From Geothrix sp. (lineage in GTDB: Bacteria; Acidobacteriota; Holophagae; Holophagales; Holophagaceae): 64,000 nucleotides of DNA. The DNA is taken from positions 1 to 64,000 of the forward strand of contig JAUXSE010000039.1 of NCBI GenBank assembly GCA_030681515.1, written 5' to 3'. Shown here piece after piece: positions 14,640-22,600 of this stretch. The translations under genes and the position numbers were made by a program. A model generated the notes under the pieces. The model was not told the origin of the DNA, searched no databases, and saw only the letters and a program-made list of their open reading frames with translations. Each line of letters begins with the position of its first letter. The first letter of the stretch is position 1.

Positions 14640-15344
14640 CTACCCGCCCAGCAACTCATCCACGAAGGCCGGCACCAGCTCCGTGGCCGGGCCGGTGCGC
14701 CGTTCGTGGAAGGCGCTGGCCACGAGGCTGGGCTCGAGGTTGAGTTCCACGGTGCGGGCCCCTGGACCGACGGCCTCCACGAAGCCCGCGGCCGGGTACA
14801 CATGGCCGCTGGTGCCGATGGCGACGAAGAGATCACAGCGGTCCAGGGCCTGGTAGATGCGGTCCATCTCCAGGGGCATTTCCCCGAACCACACGATATG
14901 GGGCCGCACGGGACCGCGGCCACAGATCGGACAGCGGCTGTCGCCGTCCATATCGCCGGGCCAGTCGTGGACGGCCTCGCAGGCCAGGCAGCGGCCCCTC
15001 AGCAGTTCGCCGTGCATGTGCAGCAGGTTCCGGGAGTCGGCCCGGTCATGGAGATCATCCACGTTCTGCGTGACCAGCAGGAAGTCGCCGGTCCATGCGC
15101 GCTCCAGGCGGGCCAGGGCCAGGTGGGCCGCATTGGGCTGAACGGTGCTGAGGCTGCGCCGCCGCTCGTTGTAGAAGCGGTAGACCAGCGCCGGATTCCG
15201 CTGGAAGGCCCCGGGCGTGGCCACATCCTCCACCCGGTGGTTCTCCCAAAGACCGTCCGCGGCGCGGAAGGTGCGCAGCCCGCTTTCGGCGGAAATGCCA
15301 GCGCCCGTGAGGATGACGATGCGGGCATCGCGAGTGGAGGACAT
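14640..15344 (-). CDS. cobB: Sirtuin NAD-dependent protein deacylase (CobB type)
   Basis: 234 residues from ATG 15344, which has ggaa eight bases upstream; an ATG four codons earlier is possible. Class III sirtuin: GAGIS at 14-18, [16 protein letters not shown] at 93-99, catalytic H111 in HMHGEL, and a zinc ribbon C119-x2-C122...C138-x2-C141. Y58 and R61 (RFYNERR) match the Tyr/Arg pair of E. coli CobB and human SIRT5 that accept succinyl- and malonyl-lysine, so desuccinylation as well as deacetylation is likely. The enzyme uses NAD+ in the cytoplasm and links metabolism to lysine modification. Single gene, flanked on both sides by palindromic repeats. Confidence 0.93.
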   Translation of the reverse strand: MSSTRDARIVILTGAGISAESGLRTFRAADGLWENHRVEDVATPGAFQRNPALVYRFYNERRRSLSTVQPNAAHLALARLERAWTGDFLLVTQNVDDLHDRADSRNLLHMHGELLRGRCLACEAVHDWPGDMDGDSRCPICGRGPVRPHIVWFGEMPLEMDRIYQALDRCDLFVAIGTSGHVYPAAGFVEAVGPGARTVELNLEPSLVASAFHERRTGPATELVPAFVDELLGG

Positions 15345-15391
15345 GGCGGGTTCCATGGAAGAAGCGACTCGGGTTTCAAGGACAACTGCTT

Positions 15392-15465
15392 ACCGCCAAG
15401 GCGCCAAGACGCCAAGAACTGCAATGGCAAACAAACGATTGGGTCCCTCTTGGCGTCTTGGCGGT
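15392..15465. repeat. Palindromic CGCCAAG simple-repeat element
   Basis: Left arm accgccaaggcgccaagacg-ccaaga (15392-15417), right arm ctcttggcgtcttggcggt (15447-15465). The arms are iterations of (g/a)cgccaag; the right arm has one unit fewer. Spacer of about 30 bases. Confidence 0.75.
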
Positions 15466-15499
15466 GAATCCTATGTTTGGGTTCGGTGAGTAAGCCTCC

Positions 15500-15545
15500 G
15501 CCGCCTTCGTGCCCTTCGCATTTTACTTCGCGTTCTTCGTGGAGA
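15500..15545. repeat. CACGAAG-type simple repeat forming the 3' end of a gene
   Basis: On the minus strand the sequence iterates (c)acgaaga-acgcgaagt-aaaatgcgaagg-gcacgaagg. The phosphatase gene starting at 17175 ends inside it: its last residues STKNAK and the TAA stop are repeat-encoded. Confidence 0.6.
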
Positions 15546-17175
15546 TATTTTCCCCCAGGTCCAGTGCCTTCCCGTCCACGGGCCCTGGCTTGATCCCCAG
15601 TTCCCGGGCCAGGGTGGGGGCCAGATCCACGGTGCGCACGGGCTCGCGGCGCTGGCCGGCCTTCCATGGGCCCCAGAAAATCAGGGGCACCCGGCGGTCG
15701 TAGGCGTTCGGGGTGCCGTGGCCCGTGGGGTAGTCCGTGGGCGGCGTGCCGAAGACCACGAAGGGTTTCACCGCCACCAGGAGATCGCCGCTGCGTTCGG
15801 GGTGGAAACTGCGGCGCAGCAGCACGCGGAGGTTGCTGTCCCGGGGGCTGCCCGTGGCGGCGGGATCCGTGGCCATCAGCTCCTCGGCGGTGAAGGCATC
15901 GGCCACTTCGGGCCGGGCCCGCAGCCAGGTCTGGGCCCGGCGCAGCACCTCGCGGCGATCCAGGTGCGCGGCCTTCAGGACGGTCTCGTCGAGGTAGATC
16001 GCGTTGGGTTCCTGGGTCGGGGTCAGCAGATCCTGGTCCACCTTGAAGGTGGCGCGGAGGTCCGCCTGAAGCGCCGCGAGGAAGGGCTCCGGAAGGACCC
16101 GCTGCACGGGAAAGCCCTGTTCGCCGAGGGCTTCGGGGATATCCAGTCCGCCGTGATCGGAGGTCAGGACCACCCAGGCGCCTGGGTGCTGGCGGCGCAG
16201 GCGGTCCAGCAGGCGCCCCAGCAGATGATCGAGGCGATGGATCTGATCCCGCATCTCCGTGCCGAGCATGCCGTAGCTGTGGCCGATGTAGTCCGTGGCG
16301 GAGAAGCTGATGGCCAGCAGATCCGTGCCCGGGCCCCGGCCCAGCTTCTCGCCGTCCAGCAGGGCCTCGGCGGCTTCGAGCGTCACCGCATCGAGGAAGG
16401 GGGATTTCCGGAACCGGCCCTCGAAGCCCTTGTCCAGGGGCATTCCCGCGCCCTGGATGAGGCGGGGGAGGGCGCCGTTGCGGATGATCTGGGGCCCGAA
16501 GGTCCACGAGGCGGTGCGCCCCTCCGGCGTGGCGGGATCCTTGGCCCACAGCCAGCTGTCGGCGGCGATGCGATCCGACAGGCCGCGGTCGTAGCGCAGC
16601 AGCCACTCCGGCAGGCGGTCCCCGTAGGCTGTGGAGCTGGTGAAGCCCGCCGGGCCGGTGAACCAGAAGGCGCCCGTGGGCCTGCGCCCGGCCATGAGGA
16701 TGGCGGCGCGATCCTTCCCCGACACCGCGAAGACCCGGCTGCCGGGCACCTGGGCCTGCATCCAGTCGCCCAGGGTGTCCCCGAGGAAGCGGGCGGGGGA
16801 GGCACTGGCCTGGCCCGGCGCATGCAGGGCCTTGGCGAGGGGGTCGTCCACGCAGTAGACGAACTTGCCCGTGCCGCGGTCCATCCAGCGGTTCTCCACG
16901 ATGCCGGTGTGCGCGGGAAAGCGGCCGGAGAGCAGCACGGAATGGCCCGGGCCCGTTTCGGTGAAGCCATGGTCATGGTAGGCCTCGGTGAAGGAGACCC
17001 CCTCCCTGGCCAGCCGCCCCAGGCCGCCCTTGAGCTCAGGCCCGAAGGCCTGCATCAGCTCGGCCGAGAGCTGGTCCACCGAGAGGACGACCACCAGCCG
17101 CGGGCGGGCCTTGGCCGCAGGCGCGGCGGCCAGGACGGGAAGCAGGATCAGGGAGAGCAGGCTGGTTCGCATCAT
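15523..17175 (-). CDS. PafA-like secreted alkaline phosphatase
   Basis: 550 residues. The chosen ATG (17175) overlaps the stop of the upstream gene (TGATG), so translation is coupled. Signal peptide ~1-22. Alkaline-phosphatase superfamily: LSVDQLSAEL at the first metal strand, nucleophile T74 in FTETGPGH, N95 in GIVENRW, and K154-D-R156 in SGKDRAAI. The spacing (T to N 21 residues, K-x-R) equals that of PafA of Elizabethkingia, a broad phosphomonoesterase not inhibited by phosphate. Later metal ligands include SATDYIGHSYG and TSDHGG. The last residues derive from a dispersed repeat, so the natural C-terminus may have been a little longer. Likely role: phosphate scavenging in the periplasm. 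Confidence 0.88.
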   Translation of the reverse strand: MMRTSLLSLILLPVLAAAPAAKARPRLVVVLSVDQLSAELMQAFGPELKGGLGRLAREGVSFTEAYHDHGFTETGPGHSVLLSGRFPAHTGIVENRWMDRGTGKFVYCVDDPLAKALHAPGQASASPARFLGDTLGDWMQAQVPGSRVFAVSGKDRAAILMAGRRPTGAFWFTGPAGFTSSTAYGDRLPEWLLRYDRGLSDRIAADSWLWAKDPATPEGRTASWTFGPQIIRNGALPRLIQGAGMPLDKGFEGRFRKSPFLDAVTLEAAEALLDGEKLGRGPGTDLLAISFSATDYIGHSYGMLGTEMRDQIHRLDHLLGRLLDRLRRQHPGAWVVLTSDHGGLDIPEALGEQGFPVQRVLPEPFLAALQADLRATFKVDQDLLTPTQEPNAIYLDETVLKAAHLDRREVLRRAQTWLRARPEVADAFTAEELMATDPAATGSPRDSNLRVLLRRSFHPERSGDLLVAVKPFVVFGTPPTDYPTGHGTPNAYDRRVPLIFWGPWKAGQRREPVRTVDLAPTLARELGIKPGPVDGKALDLGENISTKNAK

Positions 17176-17816
17176 CAGAAGGTCACTCCCACGCCGAAGG
17201 TCCACATGCGTTCAAATTCCTGGCCGCTGCCCTGGGCGGTGAAGTAGGTGGCCAGATCCGAGGCGCCACTGAGGGTCACGGGCCGGTCCCGGGTCACGGG
17301 CTGCTGGTAGCTGGCGGCCACGTAGGGGTGGATGATCACGGAGGGGACGCGCCAGCGGGCGCCGACGCGCAGCCAGGTGCGGCTGAGGTTCGCCGTGCTG
17401 GAGGCCCCGGCGGTGTCGTAGGTGTAGTGCTGGAACCGCTGGATGAGGCCGATTTCCCCGGCGAGCCCCACGAAGGGCACCCAGAGCTGGGCGTTCAGAC
17501 CCACGCCGAGACCCTGCTGCCGGAGCTGCGTGCCCTGGGTGGTGGCGCCCAGGGCCAGGCTGCCATCCGCCGTGAACTGCGAGTACTCGAACCCGCCCTC
17601 CAGCTTGAGCAGGGGCCCGATCTGGAAGATCCGCCGGTTCACGGAGGCGATGAAGCCCTTCCCGGTGTCCAGGTGGCCGGACACCAGGTCGCCTGTGCCC
17701 ATGACCAGGGTCTGGGGCAGGTTCTGGCCCGTGGGGCGGGGCAGCTCCAGGCGCAGATCCCACTGGGCGCAAAGGGGCAGGGCCGTGAGGCAGATCGGAA
17801 GGAGGGCAGGGCGCAT
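17175..17816 (-). CDS. Outer-membrane beta-barrel protein, unknown function
   Basis: 213 residues from ATG 17816 (MRPALLPICLTALPLCAQWD, a signal peptide cleaved after LCA). The mature part alternates hydrophobic and polar residues in short strands (LLKLEGGFEYSQF, LNAQLWVPFVGLAGEIGLIQ, WLRVGARWRVPSVII) and ends in an aromatic residue (WTFGVGVTF), as in beta-barrel assembly substrates. It is coupled by a TGATG junction to the downstream PafA-like phosphatase, so it may help phosphate ester uptake or simply be co-expressed. No specific family recognised. Confidence 0.7.
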   Translation of the reverse strand: MRPALLPICLTALPLCAQWDLRLELPRPTGQNLPQTLVMGTGDLVSGHLDTGKGFIASVNRRIFQIGPLLKLEGGFEYSQFTADGSLALGATTQGTQLRQQGLGVGLNAQLWVPFVGLAGEIGLIQRFQHYTYDTAGASSTANLSRTWLRVGARWRVPSVIIHPYVAASYQQPVTRDRPVTLSGASDLATYFTAQGSGQEFERMWTFGVGVTF

Positions 17817-17865
17817 CGAAGCTCCGGCAGAACCTCCGATCATACCCTTGGCCGGGGACGGACCC

Positions 17866-18441
17866 TTATTTCCACTTGATGGAACATCCCCGGCTGGGGA
17901 TCTGCTCGGCCGGCACGGGGCGCCCCGCCAGCAGCGCCTCGGTGGCGGTCTCCAGATCGCGCACGGTGACCTTGGCGGCATCGCGCCAGCTGTCGTCCAT
18001 GCGCCCGCGGTAGACCAGCTTCCGCGCCCCGTCGAAGAGGAAGAAATCCGGTGTGCAGACGGCGCCGAAGGCCCGGCTCACGGCCTGGGGAGCGTCCTTG
18101 AGATACGCGAAGGTGAACCCTTGCCCCTTTGCCTGGGCCTGCATATCGGCCATGCCCTCCTTGGCGTGGGAGTCCACATCATTGCAATTGATGCCGATGA
18201 CCGCGACCTTCCCGGCGAACCGCTTCGCATAGTCGTTGATGCGGGCCTGGGTGGCCATCACATAGGGGCACTCGGTGCTCAGGAACACCACCAGCAGGGG
18301 CGTGGAGGACTCGGGCCCGTGGGGCTTGCCATCGGTGCCGGGGAGGCTGAAGGGCGGACAGGCATCGCCGAGCTTCAGCCCGGCGGGGACCTGCGCCACC
18401 AGGGCCGCGGCCATGAAGAGACACGCCAGGGAGCGGATCAT
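17866..18441 (-). CDS. Secreted thioredoxin-fold protein (PRX_like1), single Cys
   Basis: 191 residues from ATG 18441. Signal peptide MIRSLACLFMAAALVAQ. AhpC/TSA-like thioredoxin fold: LKLGDACPPFSLPGTDG, then FLSTECPYVMATQARI with one Cys at the active-site position instead of a CxxC pair, and the family tail AVCTPDFFLFD...YRGRMDD. Its start overlaps the stop of the paralogue at 18438. The pair is about 45% alike by eye and evidently arose by duplication: one cytoplasmic, one exported. The C-terminus RGCSIKWK is shared with the paralogue. Predicted thiol-dependent redox function; substrate unknown. Confidence 0.8.
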   Translation of the reverse strand: MIRSLACLFMAAALVAQVPAGLKLGDACPPFSLPGTDGKPHGPESSTPLLVVFLSTECPYVMATQARINDYAKRFAGKVAVIGINCNDVDSHAKEGMADMQAQAKGQGFTFAYLKDAPQAVSRAFGAVCTPDFFLFDGARKLVYRGRMDDSWRDAAKVTVRDLETATEALLAGRPVPAEQIPSRGCSIKWK

Positions 18442-18977
18442 CGGGGCCTCCACTTGATGCTGCACCCCATGCTCGGGTGCTGAGTCTCCCGCGGATCCTG
18501 GCCCGCCAGCACGCCCTCGATGGCCTCCCGAAGCTCCTGCCGGGTGACGCGGGCGGCATCCTTCCAGTTGTCATCCAGGCGGCCCCGGTACATCAGGCGG
18601 CGGTGGCTGTCGTACAGGAAGAAGTCCGGCGTGCACACCGCGCCCAGGGCGAGGGCCACGGTCTGCTCCTCGTCCCACAGGTAGGGGAAGACATAGCCCT
18701 TGGCCCGCGCCCGGGTCCGCATGGCTTCGAAGCTATCGTCCGGGTAGGCGACCGCGTCGTTCGAGTTGATGGCGACCACCCCGCAGTGCCCCGCATGGGC
18801 CCTCGCCAGCGCGTTGAGGCGGTCATCCACCGATTGCACGTAGGGACAGTGATTGCACATCACCACCACCAGCAGGGCCGGCGTATGGAAGTCGTGCAGC
18901 GACCAGAGCCGCCCATCCACCCCCGGCAGCGTGAAGTCCGGGCAGGCCGTCCCAAGCGGGACCATGGTGGATTCCAT
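18438..18977 (-). CDS. Cytoplasmic thioredoxin-fold protein (PRX_like1)
   Basis: 179 residues from ATG 18977 (an ATG at 18965 is an alternative). PRX_like1 proteins: FTLPGVDGRLWSL, active-site VMCNHCPYVQSVDDRL with CxxC, then LGAVCTPDFFLYDS and YRGRLDDNWKDA. No signal peptide. The C-terminus CSIKWRPR corresponds to CSIKWK of the exported paralogue it is coupled to. CxxC and the extra Cys in AVCTPD resemble atypical two-Cys peroxiredoxins. Function as thiol peroxidase or disulfide reductase is inference. Confidence 0.82.
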   Translation of the reverse strand: MESTMVPLGTACPDFTLPGVDGRLWSLHDFHTPALLVVVMCNHCPYVQSVDDRLNALARAHAGHCGVVAINSNDAVAYPDDSFEAMRTRARAKGYVFPYLWDEEQTVALALGAVCTPDFFLYDSHRRLMYRGRLDDNWKDAARVTRQELREAIEGVLAGQDPRETQHPSMGCSIKWRPR

Positions 18978-19138
18978 GAGGGACACGGGGACCTCCGGGA
19001 TGGGCCTCAGGATACTCCGGGGGAAGAGCGGAGAGGGACGCAGGCCATTCCTCGCGGCACGGGATGTGGGAGCGGACTTGTGCTTTGCCTTAAATAGGCA
19101 CGAATTACCCACTTTGCCTGATCAAAGACCCCTGACCT

Positions 19139-19172
19139 ACCGTTCGGCGGTGAAAAGTACACCGTTCGGCGG
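19139..19172 (+). promoter_or_regulatory. Two direct repeats two helical turns apart
   Basis: The 12-mer accgttcggcgg occurs at 19139-19150 and 19161-19172, a 22-bp period that puts both on one face of the helix. It lies 68-101 bases before the start at 19240 and is followed by an A-run (ggaaaaacg). A plausible activator or repressor site for the 19240 gene and the RHS gene behind it. Confidence 0.45.
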
Positions 19173-19239
19173 AAAAACGCACGCGGATCCACCGGTAGGG
19201 ACATATTGGGTGCTCTTCGCCCGGCTCCAGGAGGAACCC

Positions 19240-19608
19240 ATGCGTCATGTACTACTGATTCCTTTGGCCATGGTCTGCCTCCAGGCCCAGACCCCCGTGG
19301 ATCGCTTCACCTGGAGCCCCCTGCTGGTGGCCCCGGCAGCGGGGGTGGATCTGCGCTACAACACGCAGATGACGCCCGAGGGGCCGACCCTGCGATTCCG
19401 GAACGTCGGCACCCAGGAGATCCACTTCGACTGGTATATCCCAGGGATCCAGTCGCCGGACCAAGCCGTCACCCAAGGGCGGATCCATGTGACCCCAGGC
19501 CGCATGGCGGGACCGCTGCTGCTCCCAGGTCCAGTGGGTATCGGAACCATCCCGGTTCTGTTGCGGATCCGCCTGGGCGATGACACTGGCGCCTACTGGC
19601 GCGATTAG
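19240..19608 (+). CDS. Small secreted protein of unknown function
   Basis: 122 residues, ATG 19240 after gaggaaccc. Signal peptide MRHVLLIPLAMVCLQA. The mature part has short beta-strand-like stretches (TLRFRNVGTQEIHFDWYI, PVGIGTIPVLLRIRL) and no Cys, suggesting a small beta-sandwich. It precedes the RHS gene by 34 bases on the same strand and is probably co-transcribed with it, so it could be an accessory to RHS export or folding. I do not recognise a family. Confidence 0.65.
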   Translation: MRHVLLIPLAMVCLQAQTPVDRFTWSPLLVAPAAGVDLRYNTQMTPEGPTLRFRNVGTQEIHFDWYIPGIQSPDQAVTQGRIHVTPGRMAGPLLLPGPVGIGTIPVLLRIRLGDDTGAYWRD

Positions 19609-19642
19609 TCCTTTTCTTCCGACTTCGACCAAGGGTGAACTC

Positions 19643-22600
19643 ATGATGCGTGCTGCTTTCAAGTCCTTTTTCATAGGCCTGTCCCTGCTGGCGGCGGGGT
19701 TGCTGAACGCCCAGACCCGGTTCCGGTTGGCGGACCCCCAGGCCCTCTCGGGCGCTGGAAATGGGTGGGCCGTGGAACCCGGTACGGGGGATCTCTCCTT
19801 TGCCATCCCCGTTGCCACGGTTCCGGGCGAGATCCCCATTCCCGCCGTGTACCGGGTCGCCGCTTCCTACTCAGTCCAGAGGCGAAAAGTGTGGGTGGTG
19901 GACACGGAGTTCTATAGGCCCATCCGGCTCCTGGAAACGGATACCAACATCCACCGCCCCATGCTGGGAACCCTCCACTTCGGGTTCATAGACAACGGTG
20001 GGAACTTCAACGGAATCAACGAATCGGCCACCTATGTCCTGGAGAACGGCATTCAGTTCAGACAGGAGGATTGGGTCGCGTTCACCACCTTCAATACGAT
20101 ATTCACGCTTCCCCAGGATTTTGGTCTGGCCGCCATCGCGGCAGGCAGCGCCATGGTGTCCACCGACCGGGGGTACGCCTACTACGTCACCGATGCGGCA
20201 GGTCTGGGGGCCACGGTCAATGCGAAGGTCCAGGCCACGCTTCCGGTCGGCCATCCGGCCCCGACCCAATTCAAGGTGATCCTGGACAAGGATCGGGCCC
20301 GGGTCATGGCCTTCTTGTCGGGGTTGAATGCCTGGGCGCCCCTGCTCTGGCTGGACCGTTTCGGGCACCAGGTGGCCTTCAAGTGGACCATGAGCAAGGC
20401 GGGGCTGCCCGTCGGGGCCACCGCCCTTCACGGTGTGGTGGTCTCCAACCAGCGGGCGGGCCAGCCTCCGCGGGGCCTTCAGGTCCAGTGGGCCACCTGG
20501 GCCTCGGGGACGGAGCAGAAGGATCTGCTCCGGGCTGATTTCATCGGCATGGATGCCCCTTCGATCCTGGTGCGGGGGTATTCGGGCCAGGCGGCGCTTC
20601 TCCCCGTGGGCCTCACCATCACCCCGGCCCGGGACGGGGATGCCATCGCCCGCATGGCCATCGCCGGCGTCGTCGGCCGCCCCACGCAGATCCAGGTGGG
20701 GCACTCCAATACCGTTCCCGAACCGGTATGGGTAGGGACAGCTTCGGCCCTCCCCAAAGTGCAGCCCATGATCGTGCAACCACCGCCCAGCGCGGCCCTG
20801 CGGCAATGGACCGTCGGGTATGACGCGAACCAGGCAGCCATCACCGATTTCACCGATGCCCTGGGGGTCTCCACCCTTTTTGATTACGGAACCGGGACCT
20901 TTCCCTATGCGTACCCCCAGGACACCTACTCTGCCTATGGGAATCTCGGGAAGTACGGTGTGACCGCCGCCACCTCCACCGACAGCCAGCAGGATCCAGC
21001 CAGTCTGACCGTGCCCCAGTTCAAGCGGACCTGGGCTCGCAGCGCCGTGGTCAGCAATTCGTGGACCACCACCTACCAGGAGTGGTGGCCCTCGATCGGT
21101 CCGGCTGAGCGCAAAGTGGAACTCGGCTTCGGATCCGCGACGGAGGCGATTCATTACGCGAACAACCAGCTCGCCCTTCAGCGCACGCTGTCGGTGGACG
21201 GGGCCACGCAATACTCGAAGACCCTGTACGCGATGGTCCCCGGCGGCCTCGCGAATGTGGACAGCGTCATCACGGGCAGCGAGGTGAGCCGCAAGGACGA
21301 GGCCACCTTCCGGGATGGCTACGGGTACACCAACGGCCTGCTCACGGCGCGAAGTCGAGTCACGGGACCGACGAGCAGTCCCGGAATCCCCCTGGAACAA
21401 ACGGACCTGATCTACGACACCAAGAAGGACAAACTGGATATCGGCCGTCCCACCAGCGTGACCGTCACCCGCACCGACGGGAGTCTCACCACCCTGTCGC
21501 CCACCCGCATCACCAGGACCGAGTACGACGCCACCACCCGCCTTCCGCGGAAGGCCTACCTGGACGGGGGCACGGTGGGTCAACTCGGCCAGACCACCGC
21601 CTACGATGGCGAGGGCCGTCCTGTGACCCAGGCCAACTTCGCCTCCTTCTCCACGGACGCGGTCGCCACGACCACCGTGGGGTACGGGAGCGATGGCTAC
21701 CCCGGAACCGCCACGACAGCCTACACGCGCCCCGCCAACCAGGCCGGGATCCCCTCTGTGGGCCAAGGCGCCACCTACGATAGCGCCGGTCGGATCCTCA
21801 CCCAGACCGATGCCCTGGGCGTCCAGACCACCTTCAGCTACGACACCCTGGGCCGCCCGACCTCCCGCAGCCGTCAGGGAGAGCCGGCCATCAGCTACGG
21901 CTATCCGGATGAGCGGACCCGCACCCTGACCCGGGCGGGCCGGATCACCACCGAGCAGACCGACGGTTTCGGGCGCCTGGTGCGCCGTATTCTGCCCGAT
22001 GGACGACGGGTGGACTTCGTGTACGACGCCCATGGCCGCCGGGTCGCGCAGAAGGAATTCAACCAGGGCGGCACCGCTTCGCGCGCCAGCAGCACCTCGT
22101 ACGATCTCCTGGATCGTCCCACGGGGTTCAGCTCCCCCGGGGGCGCCAGCCAGACGATCACCTACGCCGCCAGCCTCGACCTCAAGCAATCCATCGTCAC
22201 CACCAGCGTGGCGGGACTGAATGTCAGCCGAAAGGAAACCCGCGATGTCCTTGGCCAGGTGGTCAAGGTCGAGGAGCCCACCGGCGCGGTTTCGGTCATG
22301 GCCTTCGATGGCGCGGGCAACCTCAAGACGGTGACCACGACGGATGCCGCCACCCACACCCAGACCCGGGCCTTCAGCTTCAACGCCCTGGGCCTGCTCA
22401 CGGAAAAGACCGAACCTGAAACCGGCAAGCAGACCTTCAAGGCCCCCAACGCGCTCGGGTTGCCGGGTACCGTCACCGAAGCTGCGGGAACGCCCGACGA
22501 ACGCATCCGAACGATCCTCTACGATGGCCTGGGCCGGGTGTGCAAGGTCAGCTCCAGCACCGGCACAGACACCGTGGAAACCTTTTTCGATGGCGCCCTG

